Shown: positions 33,916 through 42,724 of the stretch, piece by piece | How the letters are laid out: every line of letters begins with the position of its first letter | How positions within the stretch are numbered: the stretch's first letter is position 1 | From: an uncultured Erythrobacter sp. | Lineage (GTDB): Bacteria > Pseudomonadota > Alphaproteobacteria > Sphingomonadales > Sphingomonadaceae | DNA length: 64,000 nt | Reading direction: 5' to 3' | Assembly (NCBI GenBank): GCA_947499505.1 | Contig: CANMOQ010000001.1 | Location: 1,160,037 to 1,224,036, forward strand | The notes under the pieces: model-generated | What the model was told of the DNA's origin: nothing | The model's database searches: none | What the model saw: only the letters and a program-made list of their open reading frames with translations | Position numbers and translations under genes: made by a program

Positions 33916-33973
33916 TCCGTCTTGTTCTTTTCGGAAATCTGTGAGGGCTTAGGGGCACGTACAGAGTCGGGTT

Positions 33974-34050
33974 TGGTAGCGGAGGAGGGACTTGAACCCC
34001 CGACACGCGGATTATGATTCCGCTGCTCTAACCAGCTGAGCTACTCCGCC
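33974..34050 (-). tRNA. tRNA-Met (CAT)
   Basis: The 77-base complement folds into a full cloverleaf. The 5' acceptor strand is GGCGGAG. The anticodon stem GCGGA/TCCGC encloses the loop ATCATAA, giving anticodon CAT. The T-loop is TTCAAGT, and the CCA end is encoded. The loop and stem match elongator tRNA-Met of alphaproteobacteria. The lysidine-modified tRNA-Ile also carries CAT and cannot be fully excluded by eye. The first pair is a G-U wobble. Confidence 0.93.
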
Positions 34051-34103
34051 AAACCAATGCCTGGCTGGTCCAGGGGGCGTTTTCGCCCGGACCGCAGGCG
34101 GCG

Positions 34104-34132
34104 CGTTTAGGCGGGGGCAGAGCCCGGGTCAA
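34104..34132 (-). promoter_or_regulatory. Probable promoter of tRNA-Met
   Basis: On the minus strand, TTGACC (complement of 34127-34132) and TAAACG (complement of 34104-34109) are separated by 17 bases. Initiation near 34097 would give a leader of about 47 bases before the tRNA. The same pattern precedes tRNA-His in this window. Confidence 0.55.
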
Positions 34133-34172
34133 CACCTGTTTGACACTGTTTGCGCCCAAACCAGCACTCTAC

Positions 34173-34691
34173 TTAGCGGCGCGGCGCTCTGCGGAAGGCT
34201 GCGCGCTTTACAAAAGTCCACGGCCCGCCTTCATAGAGGTGCAGTTCCAGCGCCGGGAAAGTAAAGCTGCGTGGCTCTATCTCCAGCGCAAGAGCCGCTT
34301 GCAGCGCGCGCGCTTCCTCCTTCGTGACCTTGTTTTGAATCGTGATGTGCGGGCGCGGCTCGTACAGATCCTGATCCGTTAGGCTACCGTGGAAATGGTC
34401 GGCAATCTCCGCGCGAAGGCTGAGCAATTGCGGGCTCTCAAGGGCGATGGCTGTGCCCTTCCCCAGATCCATCACCCCGGTAACGCGCCCTTCGAGCGGC
34501 GAATATTCCGCTGCGATGCGCGGCAGATAGCTTTTCAGCTCGTCAAGCAAGGAAGGAGCAAAGGAATGGAACATGGTGACATGCGCGTGCAAATGATTGC
34601 GATGGGCAGGATAATGCTCACGCCGCAATCCTTCGGCCCAGGACGCGATCTCAGGCGGCAAAGCGGCAGTGACAATGAACGGACGAGCCAT
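34173..34691 (-). CDS. 2'-5' RNA ligase (LigT/2H phosphoesterase) family protein
   Basis: 172 residues. The two signature tetrapeptide histidine motifs are present, HVTM in HLHAHVTMFHSF (about residue 37) and HITI in RPHITIQNK (about 113). These form the active site of 2H phosphoesterases, which act on 2',3'-cyclic phosphates or 2'-5' linkages in RNA. It lies downstream of mltG by 55 bases on the same strand. The biological substrate of bacterial members is mostly unknown, so the ligase name is by family only. Confidence 0.82.
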   Translation of the reverse strand: MARPFIVTAALPPEIASWAEGLRREHYPAHRNHLHAHVTMFHSFAPSLLDELKSYLPRIAAEYSPLEGRVTGVMDLGKGTAIALESPQLLSLRAEIADHFHGSLTDQDLYEPRPHITIQNKVTKEEARALQAALALEIEPRSFTFPALELHLYEGGPWTFVKRAAFRRAPRR

Positions 34692-34746
34692 GTCCTAAAT
34701 CGCTTTCTGAAGCGTCGCACTGGGCACACTCAAATGCACCCCGCCG

Positions 34747-35715
34747 CTACATCTCACCGCGTTCACGACGGATCGCGTACCATTTCTCCACATTGGCGTT
34801 GTGCTCGGCCAAGGTCTCGGCAAACCAATGGCCGCCGGTTCCATCCGCCACCATGAACAGCGCGCTTGTCTCGTCCGGATTGAGCACGGCAGCGATGCTT
34901 TCCCTGCCCGGATTGGTGATCGGTCCGACCGGCAATCCAACGCGGGTATAGGTGTTGTAGCCATTAACCGCCGCGATCTCAGACTGGCGAATCCGGCGGC
35001 CCAGCGGCTTGCCCTTGGTAATCGGATAGATGATCGTCGGATCCGCTTGCAGCAGCATCCCCGTTTTTACGCGGTTGGAATAGAGCCCAGCGATCTTGCG
35101 GCGTTCGGACGCTTTGCCCGTCTCTTTCTCAACGATGGCCGCCAGGATTAACGCCTCTCGCATGGTATCAACCGCGATATTGGGGCCGCGCTCTCCCCAG
35201 GCTTCTGCGAGATACAGGTCCATCGCCGCCTGCATCCGCTCGACAACCTTTTGGCGGCTTTCCCCGCGCTCAAAATCGTAAGTGTCTGGCAGGATCGATC
35301 CTTCGACAGGGACTTCAATCTCACCGGTCAGCAGCTCTTCAGCCATCAGGCGTTCGTGAACAAGAATCGAGGGCATGCCCTCGGGAATGGTGACGAAGCG
35401 CCGGATCACATCCCCGCTTTGAAAGGTCGATAGGATCTGTCCCTGCGTCATGCCCGGCGCGAGCATAAATTCGCCCGCCTGGATCGGGTCGCTTGAGCCG
35501 AACAGGCGCGCGCGCATCACAAACCCTTCGGAAGAGGTGATATGCCCCTCCTCCTCAAGCTTGCGCGCAACCGAGCTGAGCGAAGCACCTGCCGGAATGA
35601 TGAAACTGCTTTCGACCTTTACCGTGGCCGAGCCAAGATAAAGGCTGCCAGCATAGACACCTGCCGCGAGCAACAGGGCGCAAACGAGGCCAGCGATCAG
35701 GCCGAGCCGCTTCAT
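34747..35715 (-). CDS. mltG: Endolytic murein transglycosylase MltG
   Basis: 322 residues with a signal-anchor helix (about 5-28). The YceG fold is recognised from the LysM-like opening (FIIPAGASLSSVARKLEE) and the catalytic block AAIVEKETGKASERRKIAGL, where the first Glu of EKE is the expected catalytic residue. NPGRESIAAVLNP lies in the C-terminal core. It cleaves nascent peptidoglycan strands at the inner membrane and so sets their length. It is 5 bases downstream of fabF and ends the acpP-fabF-mltG block, a conserved order in this order of bacteria. Confidence 0.93.
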   Translation of the reverse strand: MKRLGLIAGLVCALLLAAGVYAGSLYLGSATVKVESSFIIPAGASLSSVARKLEEEGHITSSEGFVMRARLFGSSDPIQAGEFMLAPGMTQGQILSTFQSGDVIRRFVTIPEGMPSILVHERLMAEELLTGEIEVPVEGSILPDTYDFERGESRQKVVERMQAAMDLYLAEAWGERGPNIAVDTMREALILAAIVEKETGKASERRKIAGLYSNRVKTGMLLQADPTIIYPITKGKPLGRRIRQSEIAAVNGYNTYTRVGLPVGPITNPGRESIAAVLNPDETSALFMVADGTGGHWFAETLAEHNANVEKWYAIRRERGEM

Positions 35716-35720
35716 CGGCC

Positions 35721-36980
35721 TCAGTCGACCTTTTGCATGACGAGCGAGGCGTTGGTGCCGCCAAAGCCGAAGCTGTTGTTCAGCACGGCTCGCACGTCAC
35801 GTTTGCGCGCAGTGAGCGGGACGAGATCGATCCCCTCTGTGCCATCATCAGGGTTATGAAGGTTGAGCGTCGGCGGAACGATGCCGTCACGCATTGCGAG
35901 CACGCAGAACACGGCCTCAACTGCGCCTGCACCGCCCAGCAAGTGGCCAATCGCCGATTTGGTCGAGCTCATCGAAGCGCCGCCGAGATCATCGCCGAGC
36001 ACGCGTTTTACCGCCGCAAGCTCAATCGTGTCGGCCATGGTCGATGTGCCATGCGCGTTGACATAGTCAATATCGCCAGCAGACAGACCCGCCTTCTTTA
36101 GCGCCATGCGCATGGCCAACTCTGCGCCCTTGCCCTCTGGATGGGGGGCAGTGACATGGTAGGCGTCGCCAGAAAGGCCATATCCGGTCAATTCTGCATA
36201 GATTTTCGCGCCGCGTGCCTTGGCGTGCTCATATTCTTCAAGGACAACAACGCCTGCGCCCTCACCCATAACAAAGCCTTCGCGGTCTTTGTCGTATGGC
36301 CGGCTCGCCTCCGTTGGGCGGTCGTTGTAGCTGGTGTTGAGCGCACGCGCCTGAGCGAAGCCTGCGATGCCCAGCGGGTTTACGGTGCTTTCCGCGCCGC
36401 CTGCAAGCATAACATCTGCGTCGTCGAGCATGATCATGCGGGCCGCATCGCCAATCGAGTGCGCGCCAGTGGAGCAAGCCGTCACGACGGCGTGATTGGG
36501 GCCCATAAAGCCATATTTGATCTGAACCTGACCGGTGACCAGATTGATCAAGCGGCCATGCACAAAATGCGGACTGACCCGGCCAGGGCCTCGCTCGTGC
36601 AAATTGACGCTCTCTTTTTCGATGCCCGGAAGGCCGCCAATCCCGGCGCCAATCGAACAACCGGTGCGCAATTTCAGCGCATCGTCCATGTTGTCCAGGC
36701 CAGCGTCTTCAAGCGCCTGACCCGCAGCATCAATGCCGTAAACAATGAATGGATCGACCTGGCGCTGGATCTTGCCATCAACGCGTTTGTCAGGATCAAA
36801 TCCGTATTCGTGATCCTTGCCTTTGACCTCGCAGGCGATCTGACATTTCTGATCAGAAGCATCAAAGCTGGTAATCGGCCCAGCCCCGCTCTTCCCAGCA
36901 ATCAAATTCGCCCAAACGGTCTCGACATCTGCCCCAAGAGGCGTGACGAGGCCCAAACCGGTAACGACAACACGGCGCAT
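35721..36980 (-). CDS. fabF: 3-oxoacyl-[acyl-carrier-protein] synthase II
   Basis: 419 residues, with AAAGGA upstream of the ATG. Condensing enzyme of fatty acid elongation (malonyl-ACP plus acyl-ACP). The catalytic triad is intact: Cys in VVTACSTGAHSIGDA, His in NAHGTSTMADTIE and His in SAIGHLLGGAGAVEA. The C-terminal GFGGTNASLV is also typical. It lies downstream of acpP, separated by 131 bases that contain a strong hairpin, so some transcripts probably stop after acpP. This gives the carrier protein a higher level than the synthase. Confidence 0.96.
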   Translation of the reverse strand: MRRVVVTGLGLVTPLGADVETVWANLIAGKSGAGPITSFDASDQKCQIACEVKGKDHEYGFDPDKRVDGKIQRQVDPFIVYGIDAAGQALEDAGLDNMDDALKLRTGCSIGAGIGGLPGIEKESVNLHERGPGRVSPHFVHGRLINLVTGQVQIKYGFMGPNHAVVTACSTGAHSIGDAARMIMLDDADVMLAGGAESTVNPLGIAGFAQARALNTSYNDRPTEASRPYDKDREGFVMGEGAGVVVLEEYEHAKARGAKIYAELTGYGLSGDAYHVTAPHPEGKGAELAMRMALKKAGLSAGDIDYVNAHGTSTMADTIELAAVKRVLGDDLGGASMSSTKSAIGHLLGGAGAVEAVFCVLAMRDGIVPPTLNLHNPDDGTEGIDLVPLTARKRDVRAVLNNSFGFGGTNASLVMQKVD

Positions 36981-37019
36981 TGCAGTCCTTTCGAGGCTCT
37001 TGGCCTTTCAAATACGCTA

Positions 37020-37051
37020 CAGGCCCACGCCCACTTCGGGGCGCGGGCCTG
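37020..37051 (-). terminator. Strong hairpin between acpP and fabF
   Basis: CAGGCCCACGCCC and its near-complement GGGCGCGGGCCTG form a stem of about 13 pairs with one mismatch and a short loop. It sits 60 bases beyond the acpP stop. There is no T-run after it on the minus strand, so partial termination or transcript-end protection of acpP is more likely than full termination. Confidence 0.5.
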
Positions 37052-37111
37052 TGATTTTGGCAAAGCTATGGAATGATCGGCGCGCAGATGCGGGCCGTCA
37101 GCCTCAGCTGA

Positions 37112-37348
37112 TTAGCCCTTATTGCCTTCGATATATTTGGTCGCATCACCAACAGTGGTGATTTTCTCGGCTGCATCGTCAGGGATTTCGACGCCGAATT
37201 CCTCTTCGAAAGCCATAACCAATTCGACGATGTCGAGGCTGTCTGCGCCCAGATCGTCGATGAAGCTCGCATCTTGCGAAACCTTGTCGGCTTCTACGCC
37301 GAGGTGTTCGACAACAATTTTCTGCACGCGGTCGGCAGTATCGCTCAT
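37112..37348 (-). CDS. acpP: Acyl carrier protein
   Basis: 78 residues, the usual size. It carries the phosphopantetheine serine in [11 protein letters not shown] and the acidic helix after it ([12 protein letters not shown]). AGAGGGAA upstream of the ATG is a strong ribosome binding site, as expected for one of the most abundant proteins. It carries the growing acyl chains in fatty acid synthesis, and lies upstream of fabF. A possible promoter is mentioned under the rejected items. Confidence 0.97.
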   Translation of the reverse strand: MSDTADRVQKIVVEHLGVEADKVSQDASFIDDLGADSLDIVELVMAFEEEFGVEIPDDAAEKITTVGDATKYIEGNKG

Positions 37349-37454
37349 AATGTTCCCTCTTAATTTTGGGGTGTAAAACTCGCATTCGCCCTAATGAACG
37401 GCGCGCATGAGTGCAAGGGGGGAAGATTGCCCGTCCCAAGCGGTGATGGATGCA

Positions 37455-38240
37455 TCAATCGAACAGCGCCCGGGTGTCGAGCAATTCAATATCGCTGCGC
37501 GCAGCCATAGACCGCGCAATCATATATTTGTGCCAACTTCCAAAAGTTACAAGGGCGCGCAACCCTTTGCCGGTGATGGAATCGAGCGCGAGATTGATTA
37601 AGTCATTGTGCGCACGGTTAATTTTCGTCCATCCACCGGGCCCCAAATCAGCGTCGAAATAGAGCTGATAAGGTGTCTGAGCGCGCTCCACGATGGCGTC
37701 ATAATCCTCCGTATGGATGAATTGAGGATCATCGCCCCGTCCGGCCAACTCTGCTGAATACCGCTTGCGAGCGGCCAAATGCTCATCCCATTGCTGAGCC
37801 CTGGCAGGATCATTTTCGATTTGTTTAAGCGCCTCGCGGCGGTCGTTTGCAATCGCCTGTGTCCAGCCTGCGCCGGCAAGAATCTCAAAGTCCATATCTC
37901 GGCTGAGCGGAAAAATGACATCTGTGTATTCGGGGAAAACTTTGGTTCGCGGCTCTGTCACCGCGCCCGTTTCGGCGAATCCCGCCTTCGCAGCCTCCAG
38001 CCGATCTGACGGAATTTCGGTGATAATCACATCCGGCTTTGCCCGGCGCACCGCCTCTCGCAGCACGTCGAGCGAATATTTTGTGCTGGTGCGGTGCCTT
38101 GAATGGATCGCGCCGAGCACATGCAGGCGCGTTGTGCCAGATGGCGTAGCCGGACTGGGAGCACATGCACTCAACGGCAGTGAACTCGATATCACAGTGG
38201 CCAAAGAGCCAAGAACAGCGGAACGGCGGGTGAGTGTCAT
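37455..38240 (-). CDS. Putative lipoprotein resembling the TraB/ChaN/EreA-like fold
   Basis: 261 residues. The N-terminus has twin arginines (LTRRSAVLGSLA) and a lipobox-like LSAC near 25, so it is probably a Tat- or Sec-exported lipoprotein. The mature part opens with RLHVLGAIHSRHR and PDVIITEIPSDRL, and ends with TFGSWHKYMIARSM. This spacing of G..H, E and a late G..H resembles the ChaN/TraB/erythromycin-esterase-like superfamily. That link is from motif spacing only and is weak. It lies upstream of acpP on the same strand but is probably separate from it. No activity can be assigned. Confidence 0.55.
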   Translation of the reverse strand: MTLTRRSAVLGSLATVISSSLPLSACAPSPATPSGTTRLHVLGAIHSRHRTSTKYSLDVLREAVRRAKPDVIITEIPSDRLEAAKAGFAETGAVTEPRTKVFPEYTDVIFPLSRDMDFEILAGAGWTQAIANDRREALKQIENDPARAQQWDEHLAARKRYSAELAGRGDDPQFIHTEDYDAIVERAQTPYQLYFDADLGPGGWTKINRAHNDLINLALDSITGKGLRALVTFGSWHKYMIARSMAARSDIELLDTRALFD

Positions 38241-38298
38241 AAGCGGTTATTCGTACCGCAGGCGGTCCGCGTTACAAGCCCCGCGCAGGAAACCGATC

Positions 38299-39318
38299 TC
38301 AATTGTAGCGCGTAGCCATTTGCGCCTCGCCCCGCTCCCGGCTGTTCAGCCGGAAAATGCCCTCGCGCGGCTCAACCTTGTCAGGTTGAACAACAAGAAC
38401 ACGCTCGTAATAGTCTCGCGCCACTTGCAGCTCCCCTTCGCCTTCTTTGCACAGTCCGATATTGAACAAAACAGAGACATGCGATGGGTTGTTCGCCTCG
38501 AGCGCTTCGAATGCCAGACATGAACCAAGCACGTCATTCTTGGTCATGCGAACCGCATCTTTGAACGCTCTGCGATCTGATTTGGCCAAACCCTTGCGGC
38601 TTTCCAGAACGCGAACCTCCCGAGCGCGGTAGATCGGTGCGAGATCCAGCCTGATCCCACTGACCAGCTCGCCAACCAGACCGTCGATCATTTCATTGGC
38701 CGACGGCAAATAATCCTCGTCGCGGCAGAAACGCTTAGCGTCCGTCAGCGCGCCGCTTTGAGAATAAAGCTGCTCTCCATCGGGGGCGAGCAAGAGTAAC
38801 CGAGGATCGACCCTGACCCGCAATTCACGGCAGGGGACCTTGCGGTCGCGGCGTTCGATGCAATTATCTTTCTCATTACGAGCGACGCACTCGCTTACCT
38901 TCTTAGGTTCAACTCGGCGCTCGGTCACTTCGCTACGAACGGAGCCGCGCATGACCGCGTCTGGGCTGTTCGGATCGTCAGCGAGCGCTCTCGCTGCGTC
39001 GACGCCTGCGTTCGCGTCATCGGAAGTGTTGACGATAATCACCCGGTCGCCACCACCTACGGTGGCTGGCAATATCCGAAAATATATCTCACCCTCAATC
39101 GTAACGCGGCCCAAAATATCAGCGATATCAATCGAGACATCAGGTCCCAAATCGCCTCCGAAATTCTCAGTTGCGATGACTTTCACTTCTGGCGGTAACT
39201 CGACACGCGCGCCGTAAACGCCAGACACGGGCAAGACCTCAGCGGCCAATTGCGACCCCATGCTCAAAGCCATCGCTGCGCCAGCGAAGCGCACGAATTT
39301 CCGGTTCAAAACTGACAT
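38299..39318 (-). CDS. Exported protein of unknown function with a C-terminal TPR-like segment
   Basis: 339 residues. The signal peptide is about 1-26 (AMALSMGSQLAAE). The middle part has strands suggestive of a lipoprotein or CsgG-like nucleotide-fold domain, and four cysteines within a charged stretch around 143-163 (VSECVARNEKDNC and the following CREL). The last 90 residues contain a helical repeat consistent with TPR (SVLFNIGLCKEGEGELQVAR, ARDYYERVLVVQPD). I do not recognise the family. It is followed on the same strand by the putative lipoprotein gene, 58 bases downstream, so the two may be cotranscribed. Confidence 0.6.
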   Translation of the reverse strand: MSVLNRKFVRFAGAAMALSMGSQLAAEVLPVSGVYGARVELPPEVKVIATENFGGDLGPDVSIDIADILGRVTIEGEIYFRILPATVGGGDRVIIVNTSDDANAGVDAARALADDPNSPDAVMRGSVRSEVTERRVEPKKVSECVARNEKDNCIERRDRKVPCRELRVRVDPRLLLLAPDGEQLYSQSGALTDAKRFCRDEDYLPSANEMIDGLVGELVSGIRLDLAPIYRAREVRVLESRKGLAKSDRRAFKDAVRMTKNDVLGSCLAFEALEANNPSHVSVLFNIGLCKEGEGELQVARDYYERVLVVQPDKVEPREGIFRLNSRERGEAQMATRYN

Positions 39319-39389
39319 CGCGTCCCCCGTTTTTGATCAGCCCACCAAATTGATAAGGCCTATCTAAGCCCGGAGGCACTGTATCCAAT

Positions 39390-39417
39390 GTGAATGCGAA
39401 ACCAATCTCGCATTCAC
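39390..39417. repeat. Perfect inverted repeat after aspS
   Basis: GTGAATGCGA and TCGCATTCAC, separated by 8 bases, lie 36 bases beyond the aspS stop codon. No T-run follows on the minus strand. It may act as a weak terminator or protect the aspS transcript end. Confidence 0.5.
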
Positions 39418-39453
39418 GCCAGAATAGAGCTGGATTTGCCGCTTCACCGGCAC

Positions 39454-41238
39454 TCAGTCGTCCTTCTTCGGCGGCTCAATCACCCGCAACGACAGCTCGC
39501 GCAATTGCGGCAATTCCGCTTTACTCGGCGCGCCCATCATCAGGTCTTCACCCTTCTGATTCATCGGGAATGCAATCACTTCGCGGATTGCCTCTTCGCC
39601 GGCCAGCAGCATCACGATCCGGTCAATGCCCGGAGCTGACCCGCCATGCGGCGGTGCGCCGAGTTTGAACGCTTCAATCATACCGCCAAACTCGCGGTCG
39701 ACGTCTTCCTTGGAATAACCAGCAATCTCGAACGCCTTGTACATGATGTCAGGGCGGTGGTTTCGGATTGCGCCTGAGGACAGCTCATAGCCGTTGCAGA
39801 CAATGTCGTATTGCCAAGCTTTGATCTCAAGCGGATCCTGATTTTCCAGCGCGTCCATCTCGCCCTGCGGCATGGAGAATGGATTGTGCGAGAAGTCCAC
39901 TTTCTTGGCGTCTTCGTCGTACTCGAACATCGGGAAATCGACGATCCAGCAGAACTTGAAGCAGTTCTCTTCGATCAGGCCAAGTTGCTCGCCAACTTGG
40001 GTGCGGGCTGCACCCGCCAATTTCGCTGCGTCTTTTTCTTTGCCCGCGGCAAAGAACAGGCCGTCATCCGGGCCTAGGCCGAGCTCGTCATAGAGCTGAG
40101 CCATGAGGTCAGGACCGTGGTTCTTGGCGATCGGACCGCCAAACTCGCCGCCCTTGCGGGTGACATAGCCCAGGCCAGCAAAGCCTTCGCCGCGCGCCCA
40201 ATTGTTCATATCGTCGAAGAACTTGCGGCTTTTCTCATTCGTGTTTGGCGCAGGCACCACGCGGACAACGCCGCCGCCGCCAACGATCTTTTCAAACAGG
40301 CCAAAGCCCGACTTCTCAAAATGGCTGGTGACATCTGAAATGATCAGCGGGTTGCGCAGATCAGGCTTGTCGCTGCCATATTTCAGCATCGCCTCGGCAT
40401 ATGGAATGCGCGGGAAGTCACCCGACGCCGTCACGCTCTTGCCATTGGCAAACTCAGCAAAAACGCCCGCAAGAACCGGCTCCAGCGTTTGGAACACATC
40501 TTCCTGCGTCACAAAGCTCATTTCAAAGTCGAGCTGGTAGAACTCAAGGCTGCGATCGGCGCGCAGGTCTTCATCGCGGAAACACGGCGCAATCTGGAAA
40601 TAGCGATCAAACCCGCTGACCATCAGCATTTGTTTAAACATCTGCGGCGCCTGGGGCAGCGCGTAGAAATTGCCCGGATGCATGCGGCTCGGCACCAGGA
40701 AGTCGCGCGCGCCCTCTGGTGAGGAAGCCGTCAGGATCGGCGTCTGAAACTCGGTGAAGCCTTGATCGATCATGCGCCCACGGATCGAGGTAATCACCTG
40801 GCTGCGCAGCATGATATTACGGTGCATGGTTTCGCGCCGCAGATCGAGGAAACGGTATTTGAGGCGAATGTCCTCAGGATATTCCTGCTCACCAGCAACC
40901 GGCATCGGCAATTCTTTCGCTGCACTTTGCACCTCCACCGCGCGAGCAAACACTTCCACAGTGCCAGTTTCGATCGCGGGATTGATTGTGTCTTCGCTAC
41001 GCGCTTTTACATCGCCATCAATCGTCACGACCGATTCCAGCCGCAGCTTGTCAAGAATGGGCAGAGCGGGCGAATCGACATCAGCTACAATCTGAGTGAT
41101 CCCGTAGTGATCGCGCAGATCGACGAACAGCACCCCGCCAAAATCGCGTTTGCGGTGGACCCAGCCGGAAAGGCGAACGGTTTCACCTACATTGGCTTCA
41201 CTTAACTGTGCGCAAGTATGGGTACGATAAGCGTGCAT
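39454..41238 (-). CDS. aspS: Aspartate-tRNA ligase
   Basis: 594 residues, class II synthetase. The N-terminal anticodon-binding OB-fold (about 1-105, [20 protein letters not shown]) is followed by motif 1 ([20 protein letters not shown]), motif 2 ([16 protein letters not shown]) and motif 3 ([13 protein letters not shown]). The bacterial GAD insertion occupies about 290-420. Length and features match a normal bacterial enzyme. It attaches aspartate to tRNA-Asp in the cytoplasm. About 205 bases separate it from the divergent rnd gene. Confidence 0.97.
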   Translation of the reverse strand: MHAYRTHTCAQLSEANVGETVRLSGWVHRKRDFGGVLFVDLRDHYGITQIVADVDSPALPILDKLRLESVVTIDGDVKARSEDTINPAIETGTVEVFARAVEVQSAAKELPMPVAGEQEYPEDIRLKYRFLDLRRETMHRNIMLRSQVITSIRGRMIDQGFTEFQTPILTASSPEGARDFLVPSRMHPGNFYALPQAPQMFKQMLMVSGFDRYFQIAPCFRDEDLRADRSLEFYQLDFEMSFVTQEDVFQTLEPVLAGVFAEFANGKSVTASGDFPRIPYAEAMLKYGSDKPDLRNPLIISDVTSHFEKSGFGLFEKIVGGGGVVRVVPAPNTNEKSRKFFDDMNNWARGEGFAGLGYVTRKGGEFGGPIAKNHGPDLMAQLYDELGLGPDDGLFFAAGKEKDAAKLAGAARTQVGEQLGLIEENCFKFCWIVDFPMFEYDEDAKKVDFSHNPFSMPQGEMDALENQDPLEIKAWQYDIVCNGYELSSGAIRNHRPDIMYKAFEIAGYSKEDVDREFGGMIEAFKLGAPPHGGSAPGIDRIVMLLAGEEAIREVIAFPMNQKGEDLMMGAPSKAELPQLRELSLRVIEPPKKDD

Positions 41239-41443
41239 GCTAAACTCTTGTCCTGTTCGAGAGTATGGCGCTAAAGGCGCGCCAGCAATGATTGCATGGC
41301 GTGGCCTAGTTTAGAGCGCATATCAATATGCGCGCGCTAACAGGGCAAGCGCGGGGCTTTGTCAAGTTTCACGCATGCTAAGCAATCATCAATGGGCTCA
41401 CGCCCGGAGGCGGTACTCCGCCTGACACACTGAAAAGACAGAT

Positions 41444-42715
41444 ATGAAAATACATGATCTGATTACCACGACCGACGCTTTGAGTGACCTTTGCGAGCGT
41501 TTGGCGAAATCTGAATTTGTCACAATCGACACCGAATTCATGCGCGAGAACACCTATTGGCCTGAACTGTGCCTGGTGCAGATCGCCAATGAGGAGGAGG
41601 CCGCGGCGATTGATCCGCTGGCCGATGGGATTGATCTTACGCCGCTGCTCGATCTGATGTGTGAAAATGACGAAGTGCTCAAAGTCTTCCATGCAGGCGG
41701 GCAAGATGTTGAGATCATCGTCAACCTGACCGGTAAGACCCCCTTCCCCATTTTCGATACGCAAATCGCGATGATGGCAATCAGCCAGTCTGAGCAAATC
41801 GGCTATGCCAATCTGGTCGACAGCTGGCTGGGCCTGCAAATCGACAAAGGCGCGCGCTTCACCGATTGGAGCCGCCGCCCGCTGACCGATCGGCAGATTG
41901 AATATGCCATCGGCGATGTGACGCACCTGTCCGAGATTTTCCCAAAGATGCTCAAGAAATTGATCAAGACGGGCCGCGGGCGCTGGCTCGATGCGGAGAT
42001 GGAAAAGCTCGCCGATGCGAGCAATTACATCGTCAATCCTGACAATGCCTGGCGCCGCATACGCCAGCCGGGCCGCAATCCAGCGGTGCTTGGCCGGATG
42101 AAGGGGCTCGCCGCTTGGCGCGAAGGCGAAGCGCAGCATAAGAATATTCCGCGCGGCCGGATCATGCGCGATGAGACTTTGGCTGACATCGCGAGCCATC
42201 CGCCCAAGAAGCAGGCGGATCTCGCGAAAGTGCGCGGGCTATCGTCCGCATGGCGCGACAATGATATTGGCAAGCGGTTGATGCGCGTCATCGAAGAGGC
42301 AGAGCCACTGCCCAAAAACGAGCTTCCAGAGAAGATGAAGCGCGGCGCGCCTCTGGGCAAAGAAGGCGCATTGGTCGCCGATCTCCTGAAATTGCTCCTG
42401 AAAATCCGGGCGCGCGAGATCGATGTGGCCGCCCGCCTGCTCACCAGAGCAGACGAAATGGAAGCCCTCGCCGCCGGCGTCCGCGATCTCAAAGTGCTGC
42501 AAGGCTGGCGCTATGAAGTGTTCGGCAAGGATGCGCTGGAATTGGTCGAAGGCAAGCTTGGCTTTGCGGTGAAAAATGGCAAGCTCGCCATGACCCATAT
42601 CGACGATATGCACGCGAACATGGAAGAGGCCGCCGCCAGCGATGAGACGGCAGAGGCAGAGGCGGAAGCCGAAGCCGATGCAGAGACGGCAGCGGCAGCG
42701 GCAGCGGCCGAGTAG
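41444..42715 (+). CDS. rnd: Ribonuclease D
   Basis: 423 residues. The DEDDy exonuclease domain is at the N-terminus (Asp and Glu in VTIDTEFMRENTYW, Asp in FHAGGQDVEI, and Tyr/Asp in YAIGDVTHLSEI). An HRDC domain follows (about 215-290). It trims the 3' ends of tRNA precursors. The last 40 residues are a low-complexity Ala/Glu tail (AEAEAEADAETAAAAAAAE) that makes the protein some 40 residues longer than usual. The tail's reading frame is intact. The oxyR gene starts 9 bases downstream, so the two may be cotranscribed. Confidence 0.93.
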   Translation: MKIHDLITTTDALSDLCERLAKSEFVTIDTEFMRENTYWPELCLVQIANEEEAAAIDPLADGIDLTPLLDLMCENDEVLKVFHAGGQDVEIIVNLTGKTPFPIFDTQIAMMAISQSEQIGYANLVDSWLGLQIDKGARFTDWSRRPLTDRQIEYAIGDVTHLSEIFPKMLKKLIKTGRGRWLDAEMEKLADASNYIVNPDNAWRRIRQPGRNPAVLGRMKGLAAWREGEAQHKNIPRGRIMRDETLADIASHPPKKQADLAKVRGLSSAWRDNDIGKRLMRVIEEAEPLPKNELPEKMKRGAPLGKEGALVADLLKLLLKIRAREIDVAARLLTRADEMEALAAGVRDLKVLQGWRYEVFGKDALELVEGKLGFAVKNGKLAMTHIDDMHANMEEAAASDETAEAEAEAEADAETAAAAAAAE

Positions 42716-42724
42716 AACTTAGCC

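Noticed and set aside
36141..37076. 311-codon open frame opposite fabF
   Set aside because: fabF is unmistakable in the other strand and the frame shows no family.
37389..37416. TTGCAC and TTAGGG on the minus strand, 16 bases apart, before acpP
   Set aside because: The -10 part is too poor to call a promoter with confidence.
42650..42713. Ala/Glu repeat at the end of rnd as a sign of frameshift
   Set aside because: The frame is continuous, ends in a normal stop, and such tails are common low-complexity extensions.
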